Below are positions 18,369-26,801 of a stretch of DNA of 64,000 nt, in pieces. Position 1 is the stretch's first letter, and every line of letters starts with the position of its first letter. The DNA comes from Paenarthrobacter aurescens TC1 (GTDB lineage: Bacteria; Actinomycetota; Actinomycetes; Actinomycetales; Micrococcaceae). A program made the position numbers and the translations under genes. A model generated the notes under the pieces. That model was given only the letters and a program-made list of their open reading frames with translations. It had not been told where the DNA came from and ran no database searches. The stretch covers positions 3,782,001 to 3,846,000 of the forward strand of contig CP000474.1 in the NCBI GenBank assembly GCA_000014925.1, written 5' to 3'.

Positions 18369-19253
18369 ATGAAGAACCGCCTGTTAGTAGCCGCCGTCGG
18401 CCTGATCGCCGCCCTATCGCTCTCGGCATGCGGGGGTGCTTCCAGTGGTTCGTCAACGGCCGCGAACACCAAGGTGGTCATCGGCGTGGACGACGGCGCC
18501 GAGGAACACTGGACCCTCCTGAAGAACAAGCTGAAGGGCCAGGGCATCGACCTTGAGGTCAAGAACTTCACGGACGGTGCCCAGATCAACACGGCAACCC
18601 AGCAGGGCCAAGTGGACATCAATCTGTTCCAGCACCTGAAGTACCTCTCGCAGTTCAACGTCAACAGCAACGGCACGCTGGTTCCTGTTGGCGCCACCGC
18701 TGTGTACCCGCTGGCGCTGTACTCGGAGAAGTTCAAGTCCGTGGAGGAGCTGCCGGCCGATGCCGAAGTTGCCATCCCGAACAACCCCACCAACCAGGCG
18801 CGTGCCTTGCTGAACCTGCAGACCGCGGGGCTGCTGCAGCTCAAGGACGGTGGCAACTCGCTGTCCACCCCTGCTGAGATCACCTCGAGCAAGATCAAGG
18901 TTGTCCCGGTGGACAGCAACCAGACGGTCAACGCGCTCAAGGGGACCACGGATGCCGCCGTGGTGAACAACACGCAGGCCCAGAAGGGCGGCTTGGGCGA
19001 CGAGAAGATCATCTTCAAGGAAGACCTGAACTCGGAGTCCTTGGCACCTTACATCAACGGCTTCGTAGTGAAGGCGGACCGCAAGGACGATCCCACGTGG
19101 AAGAAGATCGTGGATGCTTACCACTCCCCCGAGGTTGAGGCGTCGGTGACCAAGCTCAACGACGGCAACCTTCAATTCAAGGCTGACTGGACGGCAGCCA
19201 AGCTGCAGGAAGTCCTCACCGCCGAAGAAGAAGCCATCAAGAAAACCAAGTAA
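18369..19253 (+). CDS. metQ: Methionine-binding lipoprotein MetQ
   Basis: Substrate-binding lipoprotein of 294 aa for MetNI. The signal peptide ends in the lipobox LSAC with the lipidated Cys at residue 21. The NlpA/MetQ fold is recognised from KVVIGVDDGAEEHWTLLKNK, DVNLFQH-like VDINLFQHLKYL and VPVDSNQTVNALK. The ATG at 18369 has GGAGAAGC upstream. TAGCGT at 18302-18307 may be the -10. A strong hairpin terminator follows the stop within 10 bp, separating it partly from the next monooxygenase gene. Confidence 0.93.
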   Translation: MKNRLLVAAVGLIAALSLSACGGASSGSSTAANTKVVIGVDDGAEEHWTLLKNKLKGQGIDLEVKNFTDGAQINTATQQGQVDINLFQHLKYLSQFNVNSNGTLVPVGATAVYPLALYSEKFKSVEELPADAEVAIPNNPTNQARALLNLQTAGLLQLKDGGNSLSTPAEITSSKIKVVPVDSNQTVNALKGTTDAAVVNNTQAQKGGLGDEKIIFKEDLNSESLAPYINGFVVKADRKDDPTWKKIVDAYHSPEVEASVTKLNDGNLQFKADWTAAKLQEVLTAEEEAIKKTK

Positions 19254-19262
19254 CTGTTTGCA

Positions 19263-19291
19263 GGGTGCCCGTCCCGGGCGGGCACCCTTTT
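19263..19291 (+). terminator. Intrinsic terminator after metQ
   Basis: GGGTGCCCG (19263-19271) pairs perfectly with CGGGCACCC (19279-19287) around a 7-nt loop and is followed by TTTT. It probably terminates or attenuates metQ transcription ahead of the monooxygenase gene. Confidence 0.85.
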
Positions 19292-19312
19292 CGAACATTC
19301 AGGAACAGGCTC

Positions 19313-20662
19313 ATGAACCAGACACTCATCCGTGAACGCCAGCAGATCCATTTCTTCGCCTACCTCGTGGGCACCGGCATCCACCTGGCTTCATGGCGCC
19401 ACGAGACAGCGTTCCCTCAGGCGAGCATCGATTTCGCCCACCAGGTACAGCTCGCCAAAACTGCCGAAGAAGCCAAGTTCGACGCGATCTTCCTGGGCGA
19501 CTCCCTGGCGATCGACGAGACGTCCAACCCCGGCATCCTCAATCGCTTCGACCCCATCGGCCTGGTCACGGCCCTTGGCGCGGTCACCAGCACCATCGGC
19601 CTCATCGCCACGTCCTCCACGTCCTACGACGAGCCCTTCAATTTCGCCCGCGCCGCCCTCACCGCGGACCACATCAGCGGCGGACGTGTCGGCTGGAACA
19701 TCGTCACCACCCGGGACCTGACCAACAGTACGGCCGGTAACTTCAGCGCCGATGAACACTTTGACCACAGCCTCCGCTACCGCCGCGCTGAAGAGTTCGT
19801 TGAGGTGACCCAGGGCCTGTGGAATTCCTGGGACAAGGACGCTTTCCTCTACAACAAACCGCAGGGACGATTCTTCGACCGCCGGAAACTCAGCCGCCTG
19901 GACTATCAGGGCGAGTTCTTCAAGGTCGCCGGTCCCCTCAACATCGGACCGTCCCCGCAGCACTCGCCCTTGCTGGCCCAGGCGGGCACGTCCGTCCCCG
20001 GGCAGCAGCTGGGGGCAAGGTTCGCCAACGCGCTTTTCGCGAGCCACCCGGACATACCGCAAGCACGGCAATATCGGGAATCAGTCCGTGCCCAAGCGCA
20101 GGCGTTCGGCCGTGATCCGGACGAGCTCTATGTCTACCAAGCCATCTCGCCCGTGGTCGCGGACACCCGCGAGGAAGCTTTGGAACGCATCCGGGAACTG
20201 GACAGCCTCATCACCGATCAGCAGGTCCTGGACTTCCTGCAGGAGTACTTCGCCGGCCAGCTCGATTTCACCGGGCTCGGAGCGGACGCCACGGTATCCC
20301 AGTCCGGCATTCCCACCATCACCCGGCCCCGGACCGACTTCCGTTCCGCCGGGGAACAGATCCAGGGCCGCGAGGACGAGGTAACACTCAAGGATCTCTA
20401 TTCGATCCTCACCGGCGACAAACGCAACCACGACTTCATCGGAACCCCGCAGCACGTTGCCGACTCATTGGCACGCTGGCACGCAGAAGGCGCCGCCGAC
20501 GGCTTCAACCTGATGTTCTCCCTGCTTCCCCAGGATCTGGAGCGCTTCGCCACCGGCGTCATTCCCTTGCTCCAAGAACGCGGTCTGGCCCGCACGGAGT
20601 ATTCGGGAACCACGCTCAAGTCACACCTCGGACTCGATCCGCAGCAGAAAGGACGACCATGA
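19313..20662 (+). CDS. FMN-dependent monooxygenase, NtaA/SnaA/DszA (LLM) family
   Basis: A 449-aa luciferase-fold monooxygenase of the DszA/SnaA group. It has IHFFAYLVGTGIHLASWRH at the N-terminus, DAIFLGDSLAI, SGGRVGWNIVTTRD and a terminal RGLARTEYSGTTLKSHLGL block. ATG 19313 has AGGAACAGG upstream and starts the homologous part; the longer frame includes the terminator and is rejected. It follows metQ and overlaps a GNAT gene by ATGA, so it belongs to the methionine/organosulfur unit. The likely substrate is an organosulfur compound or other small heteroatom compound. Confidence 0.88.
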   Translation: MNQTLIRERQQIHFFAYLVGTGIHLASWRHETAFPQASIDFAHQVQLAKTAEEAKFDAIFLGDSLAIDETSNPGILNRFDPIGLVTALGAVTSTIGLIATSSTSYDEPFNFARAALTADHISGGRVGWNIVTTRDLTNSTAGNFSADEHFDHSLRYRRAEEFVEVTQGLWNSWDKDAFLYNKPQGRFFDRRKLSRLDYQGEFFKVAGPLNIGPSPQHSPLLAQAGTSVPGQQLGARFANALFASHPDIPQARQYRESVRAQAQAFGRDPDELYVYQAISPVVADTREEALERIRELDSLITDQQVLDFLQEYFAGQLDFTGLGADATVSQSGIPTITRPRTDFRSAGEQIQGREDEVTLKDLYSILTGDKRNHDFIGTPQHVADSLARWHAEGAADGFNLMFSLLPQDLERFATGVIPLLQERGLARTEYSGTTLKSHLGLDPQQKGRP

Positions 20663-21201
20663 CCACCACAGCAACCGCCGCCACCGGCACCTATGTGATT
20701 CGCCAGGCCCGCCACGAGGAGTACGACGCCGTGGGGCGGCTGACATACCAAGGTTTCGGTCACCATCTTCCCGGCGCGCATCAGCCCGACGAAGAGCGTC
20801 TCAGTCTCTTGCTGGATGCTGCCGCCAGGGCCCGCGAAGGCGTGCTGCTGGTAGCCGAAGACGTGGAAACCGGCCGCTTGGTGGGCACTGCCAGCCTTCT
20901 GCCCTTCGGCTCACCCCTGAGTCGGCAGGCCGAAGAAGGCGAAGTGGAGCTCAGGCTGTTGGCGGTGCTGCCGGAAACGCGCAGGACGGGCCTTGGCCGC
21001 AGGCTCCTGAATGAATCTGCCCGCTTGGCCGCCGCCAGAGGTGCCGAACGGGTGGTCCTGGACACCGCCGTCGACAATGAAGCGTCCCAGCGCCTCTACC
21101 GCCGTCTGGGCTACGTCCGCCGGCCCGACCGTGAGAAGGAACGGCCCGCACCCAAGGTGCAGCTGGTGGTCTACACACTGGACTTGCTGCCCGCCGCTTG
21201 A
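20659..21201 (+). CDS. GNAT-family N-acetyltransferase
   Basis: Acetyl-CoA-dependent N-acyltransferase of 180 aa. Motif A is seen as ELRLLAVLPETRRTGLGRRLL (acetyl-CoA pyrophosphate loop RRTGLG), followed by ARGAERVVLDTAVDNEASQRLYRRLGY, the usual end of the fold. The start overlaps the monooxygenase stop (ATGA). In organosulfur operons such enzymes often acetylate amino-acid-like substrates or products, but the substrate here is unknown. Confidence 0.88.
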   Translation: MTTTATAATGTYVIRQARHEEYDAVGRLTYQGFGHHLPGAHQPDEERLSLLLDAAARAREGVLLVAEDVETGRLVGTASLLPFGSPLSRQAEEGEVELRLLAVLPETRRTGLGRRLLNESARLAAARGAERVVLDTAVDNEASQRLYRRLGYVRRPDREKERPAPKVQLVVYTLDLLPAA

Positions 21202-21421
21202 GTCGCTGAGGCGGGGACGGAGTCACGGGTTACACGGAGTCATGAGGAACGTGTAATCGGTCACACTTAGCCGGATTTACTTGTCAACCGTGGTGGGCAG
21301 CATGAACCATGAATGAGGGAATTCGTTCCCATACAAGCTGAATCAGCAATCCTCACCGACGAGGATGCGGCCCCTGCGAAGAAGCTTGGGGCTGTCAACG
21401 GCCTGAGTGAAAGTACTGACA

Positions 21422-21592
21422 ATGACGACACATACTGACTCCATCACGCTGAAAATCTGGGACAAGTCGGCAATCGACCACACCATCGATGCCGCCATCG
21501 AGTCCCTCTCACACCGCGCTGCCGCCGAAAATTGCGGAATCGCAGTCACCCTGAGCGGACCGAAAACCTTCACGGTCAGCCTGAACCGCTAA
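21422..21592 (+). CDS. Small conserved-looking protein, 56 aa
   Basis: Short protein starting TTHTDSITLKIWDKSAIDHT, with no signal peptide or membrane segment and no domain I recognise. A GTG at 21407 would add five residues. It is followed 14 bp later by a perfect 16-bp terminator, which supports a real, separately transcribed gene. Function unknown. Confidence 0.55.
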   Translation: MTTHTDSITLKIWDKSAIDHTIDAAIESLSHRAAAENCGIAVTLSGPKTFTVSLNR

Positions 21593-21606
21593 GCAGCTCA
21601 AGCACT

Positions 21607-21652
21607 ACGCAAGAGGACGACGCCGGGACCTCCCGACGTCGTCCTCTTGCGT
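21607..21652 (+). terminator. Strong hairpin terminator
   Basis: A perfect 16-bp stem (21607-21622 with 21637-21652) around a 14-nt loop, followed by TTAA. It ends the small upstream gene's transcript. Confidence 0.85.
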
Positions 21653-21887
21653 TTAAGCGCGCGCATCTCCCGCAGTTGTTTGCCTCCCCCCATCTTGTAC
21701 GGCGGGAGATTCGAACAAGTCCGGGTTCCATTTGTGCACCAGTGGTCCTCGAACCCGATTCGTGACGCCTTATGGAAAGTCCTGAGCAAACCTTGAGTTT
21801 TCCTTGACGGTTTCCCTCCCCTGATCTTGCGTTCGCGTTGGAACTCTTAGTGAGTCAACGCGTCAACGCACGAACGGAGGGATCACA

Positions 21888-22994
21888 ATGCTCACGGAAA
21901 TCACGGCTGCCAGGCCGCGACGATCCCACCGCGCGGCAGGCGGGGTGGTCACCGTCCTGGTTCCGGCACACAATGAGTCTGCCGGAATCACCGAGACGCT
22001 GCTCTCCTTGAAAAACCAGACTCATCGCCCGGACCGTGTGATCGTGGTGGCAGATAACTGCACCGATGACACCGAAGAGCTTGCCCTCGCCCAAGGCGCC
22101 GAAGTTATGCGCACCGTGGGAAACAAGGACAAGAAAGCCGGTGCCCTGAACTTCGCCCTCAGCGAGCTCCTCCCTGATGCCGACCCAGAGGACTTGGTCC
22201 TGGTCCAAGACGCCGACTCGCAACTTGCCCTCGACTTCATCGAAAACGCCACCAAGAACCTGCTGGCTGACGAACTGCTCGGCGCTGTTGGCGGAGTGTT
22301 CAGCGGTGGTCCGGGAGGCGGCTTTGTGGGCCACCTGCAGCGCAACGAATACGCCCGCTACGCACGGGATGTGAAGCGACTTCACGGCAAGTGCCTGGTA
22401 GTCACCGGCACGGCGGCCCTTTTCCGCGTCAAGACTTTGCGGGACGTCGTGGCCGCCCGGTTGAAGGGCGAGCTCCCTCCCGGAAACGGCAACGGCGGCG
22501 TCTATGACACCTCGGTGCTGACCGAGGACAACGAACTCTCTTTTGCCCTGTTGACCCTGGGCTACCGCATCGCGTCTCCATCCAACTGCACACTGGTCAC
22601 GGAAGTCATGCCCACCTGGCGTGAACTGTGGTCACAGCGGCTGCGTTGGAAGCGCGGCGCGGTGGAGAACTGCGTGCAATACGGATGGACCAAGGTAACC
22701 AGGCCTTACTGGGGACGCCAGTTTCTTTCCATGATCGGCGTCCTCGTGACACTGGCCTACTTCGGTTCCCTCCTGTTCGCGTTGATTTCCGGTATGGGCC
22801 TGAACCTTCAACCCTTCTGGATTACCGTCACCGGCATTTTCATCCTGGAACGCATAGTTACTGTGCGTTTCCGGGGCTGGAGGTACATGCTCCTGGCCGC
22901 AACCATGTACGAAACCGTCATCGATATCTTCCTCCAGGCTGTCCACGCCAAGGCGTACCTGGATGCAGCACTCAACAGAAAGAAAGTTTGGTAA
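21888..22994 (+). CDS. Family 2 glycosyltransferase, membrane-bound
   Basis: Processive-type GT2 of 368 aa. N-terminal Rossmann-like GT-A domain with VTVLVPAHNESAGI, DNCTDD, the DxD-type LVQDADSQL and later TEDNEL. The acceptor motif QRLRWKRGAVEN corresponds to the Q/RxxRW motif of processive synthases. Two or three membrane helices follow (about residues 285-345). It would polymerise or transfer sugars at the inner face of the membrane. GGAGGG is well placed before the ATG. A 57-aa LAxTG-type protein is encoded 8 bp downstream and a GH16 hydrolase is convergent. Confidence 0.88.
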   Translation: MLTEITAARPRRSHRAAGGVVTVLVPAHNESAGITETLLSLKNQTHRPDRVIVVADNCTDDTEELALAQGAEVMRTVGNKDKKAGALNFALSELLPDADPEDLVLVQDADSQLALDFIENATKNLLADELLGAVGGVFSGGPGGGFVGHLQRNEYARYARDVKRLHGKCLVVTGTAALFRVKTLRDVVAARLKGELPPGNGNGGVYDTSVLTEDNELSFALLTLGYRIASPSNCTLVTEVMPTWRELWSQRLRWKRGAVENCVQYGWTKVTRPYWGRQFLSMIGVLVTLAYFGSLLFALISGMGLNLQPFWITVTGIFILERIVTVRFRGWRYMLLAATMYETVIDIFLQAVHAKAYLDAALNRKKVW

Positions 22995-23002
22995 ACCGAC
23001 TC

Positions 23003-23176
23003 ATGTACAACAACCCCGTAGCCCCGGTGTCAGGGGCAGTAGCAGCCGGGATGGGCTCAGGAACGCTTGCATTGACTGGAGCCGGAGACCTCTTCTGGTT
23101 CGCGCTGGCTGCCTTTGCCATGCTGGCTCTCGGACTTGCCGTTAAGAGGATCGTTCCGGTCCGGGCACAAAAGTAG
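23003..23176 (+). CDS. 57-aa membrane protein with LAxTG-like sorting signal
   Basis: A tiny protein consisting of about 22 residues, then LALTG, a 20-residue hydrophobic segment and a basic tail KRIVPVRAQK. This is the layout of a class E sortase (LAxTG) C-terminal signal, but no signal peptide precedes it. It starts 8 bp after the GT2 stop with no clear ribosome-binding site, so coupled translation is likely. It may instead be a simple accessory subunit of the synthase. Confidence 0.6.
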   Translation: MYNNPVAPVSGAVAAGMGSGTLALTGAGDLFWFALAAFAMLALGLAVKRIVPVRAQK

Positions 23177-23202
23177 GCACGGAAAAACCAGATGAGGCAA
23201 CG

Positions 23203-23248
23203 AACCCGCAGTTGTGTCGCTACCTCCAGCGCGACACAATTGCGGGTT
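23203..23248. terminator. Bidirectional hairpin terminator
   Basis: An 18-bp stem (23203-23220 with 23231-23248, one G-U pair) between convergent genes. TTTG follows on the plus strand. It probably serves both the GT2 unit and the GH16 gene. Confidence 0.82.
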
Positions 23249-23269
23249 TGTTGTATTCGCCGTACTGGC

Positions 23270-24646
23270 CTACTGCACCAAGGCCGTGCTGGCCGAGAAC
23301 TTGACCACCGTGGTGTAGCCGGCTTTGGCGCCGGTAACCCGCACGCTCATTGCGTCAGCCTGGTCAGCACTCACCAGCTTGTAGGAACGGGCCGTGGCCC
23401 CGGGGATTGCCACACCCGAGCGAAGCCACTGATACGTCAACGTGGACCCGGATGTCCATGTACCAGGATTGGCCGTAAGCGTTGATCCCACTGTCGGCGT
23501 TCCCGTGATAATCGGGGTGGGCGCTACCAAAGTCCCGGCTACTACTGTCGCTGTGGGAGCAGACTCCCTGACGGCAGTTGCGTAGCCGGCCTTGGTTCCC
23601 GTGACGCGGACCGTCAGGCTGGTGCCCTGATCCGCGGCGGCAAGGACCCGGGTGGCGCTGGTTGCACCGACAATTGCCGTGCCGTTCCGGAACCACTGAT
23701 AGCCCAGGGCGGTGCCGGTGGTCCAGGTTCCCGGCGCGGCGGTCAACGTTGAGCCGACGGCTGCCGTGCCTGAGATGGTGGGTGTTGGTGCTGTGAGCTG
23801 ACCCTGGTTGGCGGGAACAAAGGAGAAGTCCCGGATGGTGACCGTTTCAGGAGCCACGTGTGCGGCATCTCCGCCTCCACCGCCGGTTACCCAGAGATTG
23901 AAGTGAATTTGTTCCTTAGCGGGAAGCGGGACCGTGGAACCCTCCAAAACGGTTCTCTTGAGCAATGTGCCGTCGTAGCCTTCCCCCGCAAACGTCTCAT
24001 AGGTCAGCTTGCCCGGTTCCCAGACCATCCTGTGGGTGAGAATCGGGGCATTGGTGACGTCAAAAGTGACGGTGTTGTTTCCCTGCCCAGGCGGCAGTGT
24101 GGCGTCAAACCAATACCCATGCCCTTGGGTCACAGGCCAGTCTTCGCCGTAGGCTGCGCCCCCACCCCAGGCAGAGGCTTCACAAAGGTCGATTTCCGTA
24201 TAACCAGGCACCGCATTGGGGTCATAGGTGAACAGGCAGCCCCACACCACTTCCTTCTGAAGGGAGCTGACATCCTTTTCCACCGTGGTGCTGTAAGTGC
24301 CATACCCGAAACCTTCACGCGTGGACTGGAACTCCGCACCCTTCGGCGCCGACCCCGTGGGGTTGCTGATGGAAAGTTTGACATACCCGTTGGCGTCCGG
24401 ATTACTCACATTGTTGGCATCCCAGCTCGCGTTATACATGGGCGCCCCGCCCCAAAAGCGCTTTTGCCAGTTGAACCCTTTCCACGCGAAGCTACCCACC
24501 GGGCCAGGGTCCTCAGCCATGGGCGTGGTGTCCGCCGCATGCGATGGGCCTATTCCTGTGAACATCGATAAACCGACCGCGACGACCACGGCCAACCCCA
24601 TTGCTTTTCGTCCCCCATGTGGAAGGAGCCTCACTGAAAATGCCAT
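23270..24646 (-). CDS. Secreted GH16-type glycoside hydrolase with two Ig-like repeats
   Basis: A 458-aa exported protein. Signal peptide (residues 1-37, ending SHA-A). A GH16 beta-jelly-roll domain covers about residues 40-275 with the catalytic motif EIDLCE (E151 nucleophile, D153, E156 acid/base), a variant of ExDxxE. Two similar 90-residue Ig-like repeats follow, each with GSTLTAxPGTWT and YQWxRxGxAIxGAT. These presumably bind glycan or act as spacers. It would cleave a beta-glucan, galactan or related polymer. Proximity to the GT2 gene suggests the two act on one glycan, which is inference. Confidence 0.85.
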   Translation of the reverse strand: MAFSVRLLPHGGRKAMGLAVVVAVGLSMFTGIGPSHAADTTPMAEDPGPVGSFAWKGFNWQKRFWGGAPMYNASWDANNVSNPDANGYVKLSISNPTGSAPKGAEFQSTREGFGYGTYSTTVEKDVSSLQKEVVWGCLFTYDPNAVPGYTEIDLCEASAWGGGAAYGEDWPVTQGHGYWFDATLPPGQGNNTVTFDVTNAPILTHRMVWEPGKLTYETFAGEGYDGTLLKRTVLEGSTVPLPAKEQIHFNLWVTGGGGGDAAHVAPETVTIRDFSFVPANQGQLTAPTPTISGTAAVGSTLTAAPGTWTTGTALGYQWFRNGTAIVGATSATRVLAAADQGTSLTVRVTGTKAGYATAVRESAPTATVVAGTLVAPTPIITGTPTVGSTLTANPGTWTSGSTLTYQWLRSGVAIPGATARSYKLVSADQADAMSVRVTGAKAGYTTVVKFSASTALVQ

Positions 24647-24890
24647 AGCTGTTTCCTCCTGCTGATGCGCCCAGAACCGTCACCGGCTGTTACCGGTGAC
24701 CGCAACCACGTTCCACCCCCGAGGAACGCCTGTCCTCGATTATCAAGTAGCAAGGGCCCTGTCGGAAGCAAAACGACCAAGCAGAATCATTTATGCGACA
24801 TCAATTGGATAACGGCACCCACTCCACGAGTAGCCTTGACGTGACCGAGAATTTTGCGGGCATCACCAAAACCCGGGAGGGCACATCAGC

Positions 24891-25382
24891 ATTCGCAGCG
24901 CCGGCATCCTCCTTCACCGACGAAACACGGCCGGGAAATTGGAGCTATGGATAGCCCACATGGGCGGACCCTTCTGGGCCCGCAAAGATGACCACGCCTG
25001 GTCGATTCCCAAGGGAGAATTCCCCGAAGACGAGGACGCTTTGGCGGCTGCGAAACGGGAATTTACCGAAGAAATCGGCACCCCACCGCCGACGGCCAGT
25101 TACGAATTATTAGGTGTTTTCCGGCAGCCCTCCGGTAAACTCATCACTGCGTTCGCGGCCGAAGCCAGCGACTTCCAACCCCAGCAAATTGTCAGCAACA
25201 CCTTTCCCATGGAATGGCCCAAGGGCTCCGGTGCCGTTAAGGACTTCCCTGAGATCGACGACGCCCGATGGGTTGAGGAAACCGTGGCCCGGACCAAGCT
25301 CGTCAAAGGGCAGCTGCCCATTGTGGACGCATTGGTCCGGCACCTTGGTGAGATGGACAACGACGGCGGCACGCAGGACTGA
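24891..25382 (+). CDS. Nudix hydrolase, probable ATT start
   Basis: A 163-aa Nudix protein with a complete box in GEFPEDEDALAAAKREFTEE-IG form and the N-terminal strand RSAGILLHRR...LELWIAHMGGPFW typical of the NTP pyrophosphatase group that includes Ap4A-type enzymes. The conserved N-terminus has no ATG, GTG or TTG in frame before an upstream TGA. GGGAGGG (24875-24881) is ideally placed 9 nt before ATT at 24891, and ATC at 24885 is the alternative. The first conventional codon is TTG 24939, which would delete the first conserved strand and has no ribosome-binding site. Confidence 0.75.
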   Translation: MRSAGILLHRRNTAGKLELWIAHMGGPFWARKDDHAWSIPKGEFPEDEDALAAAKREFTEEIGTPPPTASYELLGVFRQPSGKLITAFAAEASDFQPQQIVSNTFPMEWPKGSGAVKDFPEIDDARWVEETVARTKLVKGQLPIVDALVRHLGEMDNDGGTQD

Positions 25383-25500
25383 AGCGACGCCCACCTCGGC
25401 CGCGGGCTCCTTCAAAATCGGCCACCCGTCGTCGTCGGCTGCCACTATGTGCCCCCGTCCATGGCTAATTTTTGTGCTCATTTCAACCCGCCCCGTTCAA

Positions 25501-25593
25501 CACCTAGACAGTTCCATTCAGGACTAGGGGTTGGTGTTTTCACCACCTAATTTGGCGCGAATGGGACTAGGGGTGGGCTTTTGGAGCACCTAG
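25501..25593. repeat. 43-bp repeat array, locus 1
   Basis: CACCTAG/A begins at 25501, 25544 and 25587, an exact 43-bp period. GGACTAGGGG inside the unit recurs at 25521 and 25564, also 43 bp apart. The same unit occurs near 61.3 and 62.5 kb. Confidence 0.8.
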
Positions 25594-25651
25594 AGCCCGT
25601 TTTCCGTGGTTATCGTTTGGCCCGACCGAGCACTTCGATTGGGGAGAATCC

Positions 25652-26801
25652 ATGGCTGCCATTGACCGGTCCGCCCGAACGTCCGCGGACCTAACCACAT
25701 GCGCCGTCCCATGAGCGCGGATTTCGCAGATGTCTGTGCTGCCGGTCCGGGCGCGTCCGGGATCAGTGTTGATGGGCTCCCGCCGCTGCCGGACCCCGAC
25801 GCCCTCCAGACCCGGGCGCGGGCGCTGGCAGTCTCCGGGAACGACGTCCATTCCGGGGTCAACGACGCCGCCAGGACCTGGGCAGGTCTTTCCGGGGCGT
25901 ACGAGGCCCCCGAAGCCGGGCAGGTCCTGGCCGGGTTCAATCCCGTGTTCGCCCGTTCCCAGGATCTGGTCAACCTGACCAGTAACGCCGCCTCGGTCCT
26001 GGCCGCGTACGCGGACCGGGCCAGGGAACTGAAACAACGCATCAACGCCCTCCGGGCCGACGTCCGGGCTCTGGACGAGGTCATCGGCGGCAACGATGAC
26101 TGGCACGCACAACGGACCATCGTGGACCGGCACCGCGAGACCATGGACAAGGCCAGCGCCCTGGCCCAAGCGATCCTCGACTCCGACGCCACCTGCGCCA
26201 CGGAACTAAGCGGCCTCACCGGCGGGCAACGTTACAGTGCCCCTGCCATCCCGAGAGCGACCCTGAACGGCAAGCGGATGCCCAACGTCACCTACAACGT
26301 GGTCGCGAAAACTGACGGCGGCCTGGAGAACCACTTCACGATCATCACCGATGACTTCGCCAAGCCCAAGAGCGTCGAAGCACACATCACCGGACTACTC
26401 AAAGGCGACATCAACCGCAGCGCGTGGCAACAAATACTCGCCGCCGCCGTGTCGGGGGATTCGGCCACGACGGCGGCCACCTCATCGCGTCCCTCTTCGC
26501 AGGGCCAGGCGAAGGCGCCAACGTCCTGGCCCAACTCATGTTCCAAAACAGAGGCCACGGAACCCCCAACGTATCCGCCAACACCCTGGCGTTCTTCCAA
26601 CTCGAAAGAGACCTCATGACCAAGGCCCTCCACCGCGTCGACACAGGACAACCCCTAGGCTTACACCTAAAGGTAGAAGCCATCCCAGGACCATAACCCG
26701 GGCTGCCGGAAGAATTGAAAGTCACTCACTGGTTCGACTCCGGAGAGAATAGTTCAGAATATTTCTCCAACCTTCCACTTTCTGAGGAGGCATTCGAATG
26801 A
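25652..26801 (+). pseudogene. Polymorphic toxin with nuclease C-terminus, degraded
   Basis: An alpha-helical N-terminal domain of about 190 residues (MSADFADVCAAGPG..., helix-rich, LXG/WXG-like in character) is followed by GLLKGDINRSAWQQIL. After a 1-nt loss at about 26440-26456 the sequence continues in another frame as GVGGFGHDGGHLIASLF, a DNA/RNA non-specific endonuclease core. That frame has a TAA at 26694-26696, then resumes as GLPEELKVTHWFDSGENSSE and stops at 26799-26801, overlapping the next gene's ATG. The N-terminus may also be shifted: ATG 25652 behind GGGGAG leads to a stop at 25712 that overlaps ATG 25711. The longest intact frame is 25711-26619. The gene is very probably inactive. 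Confidence 0.75.
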
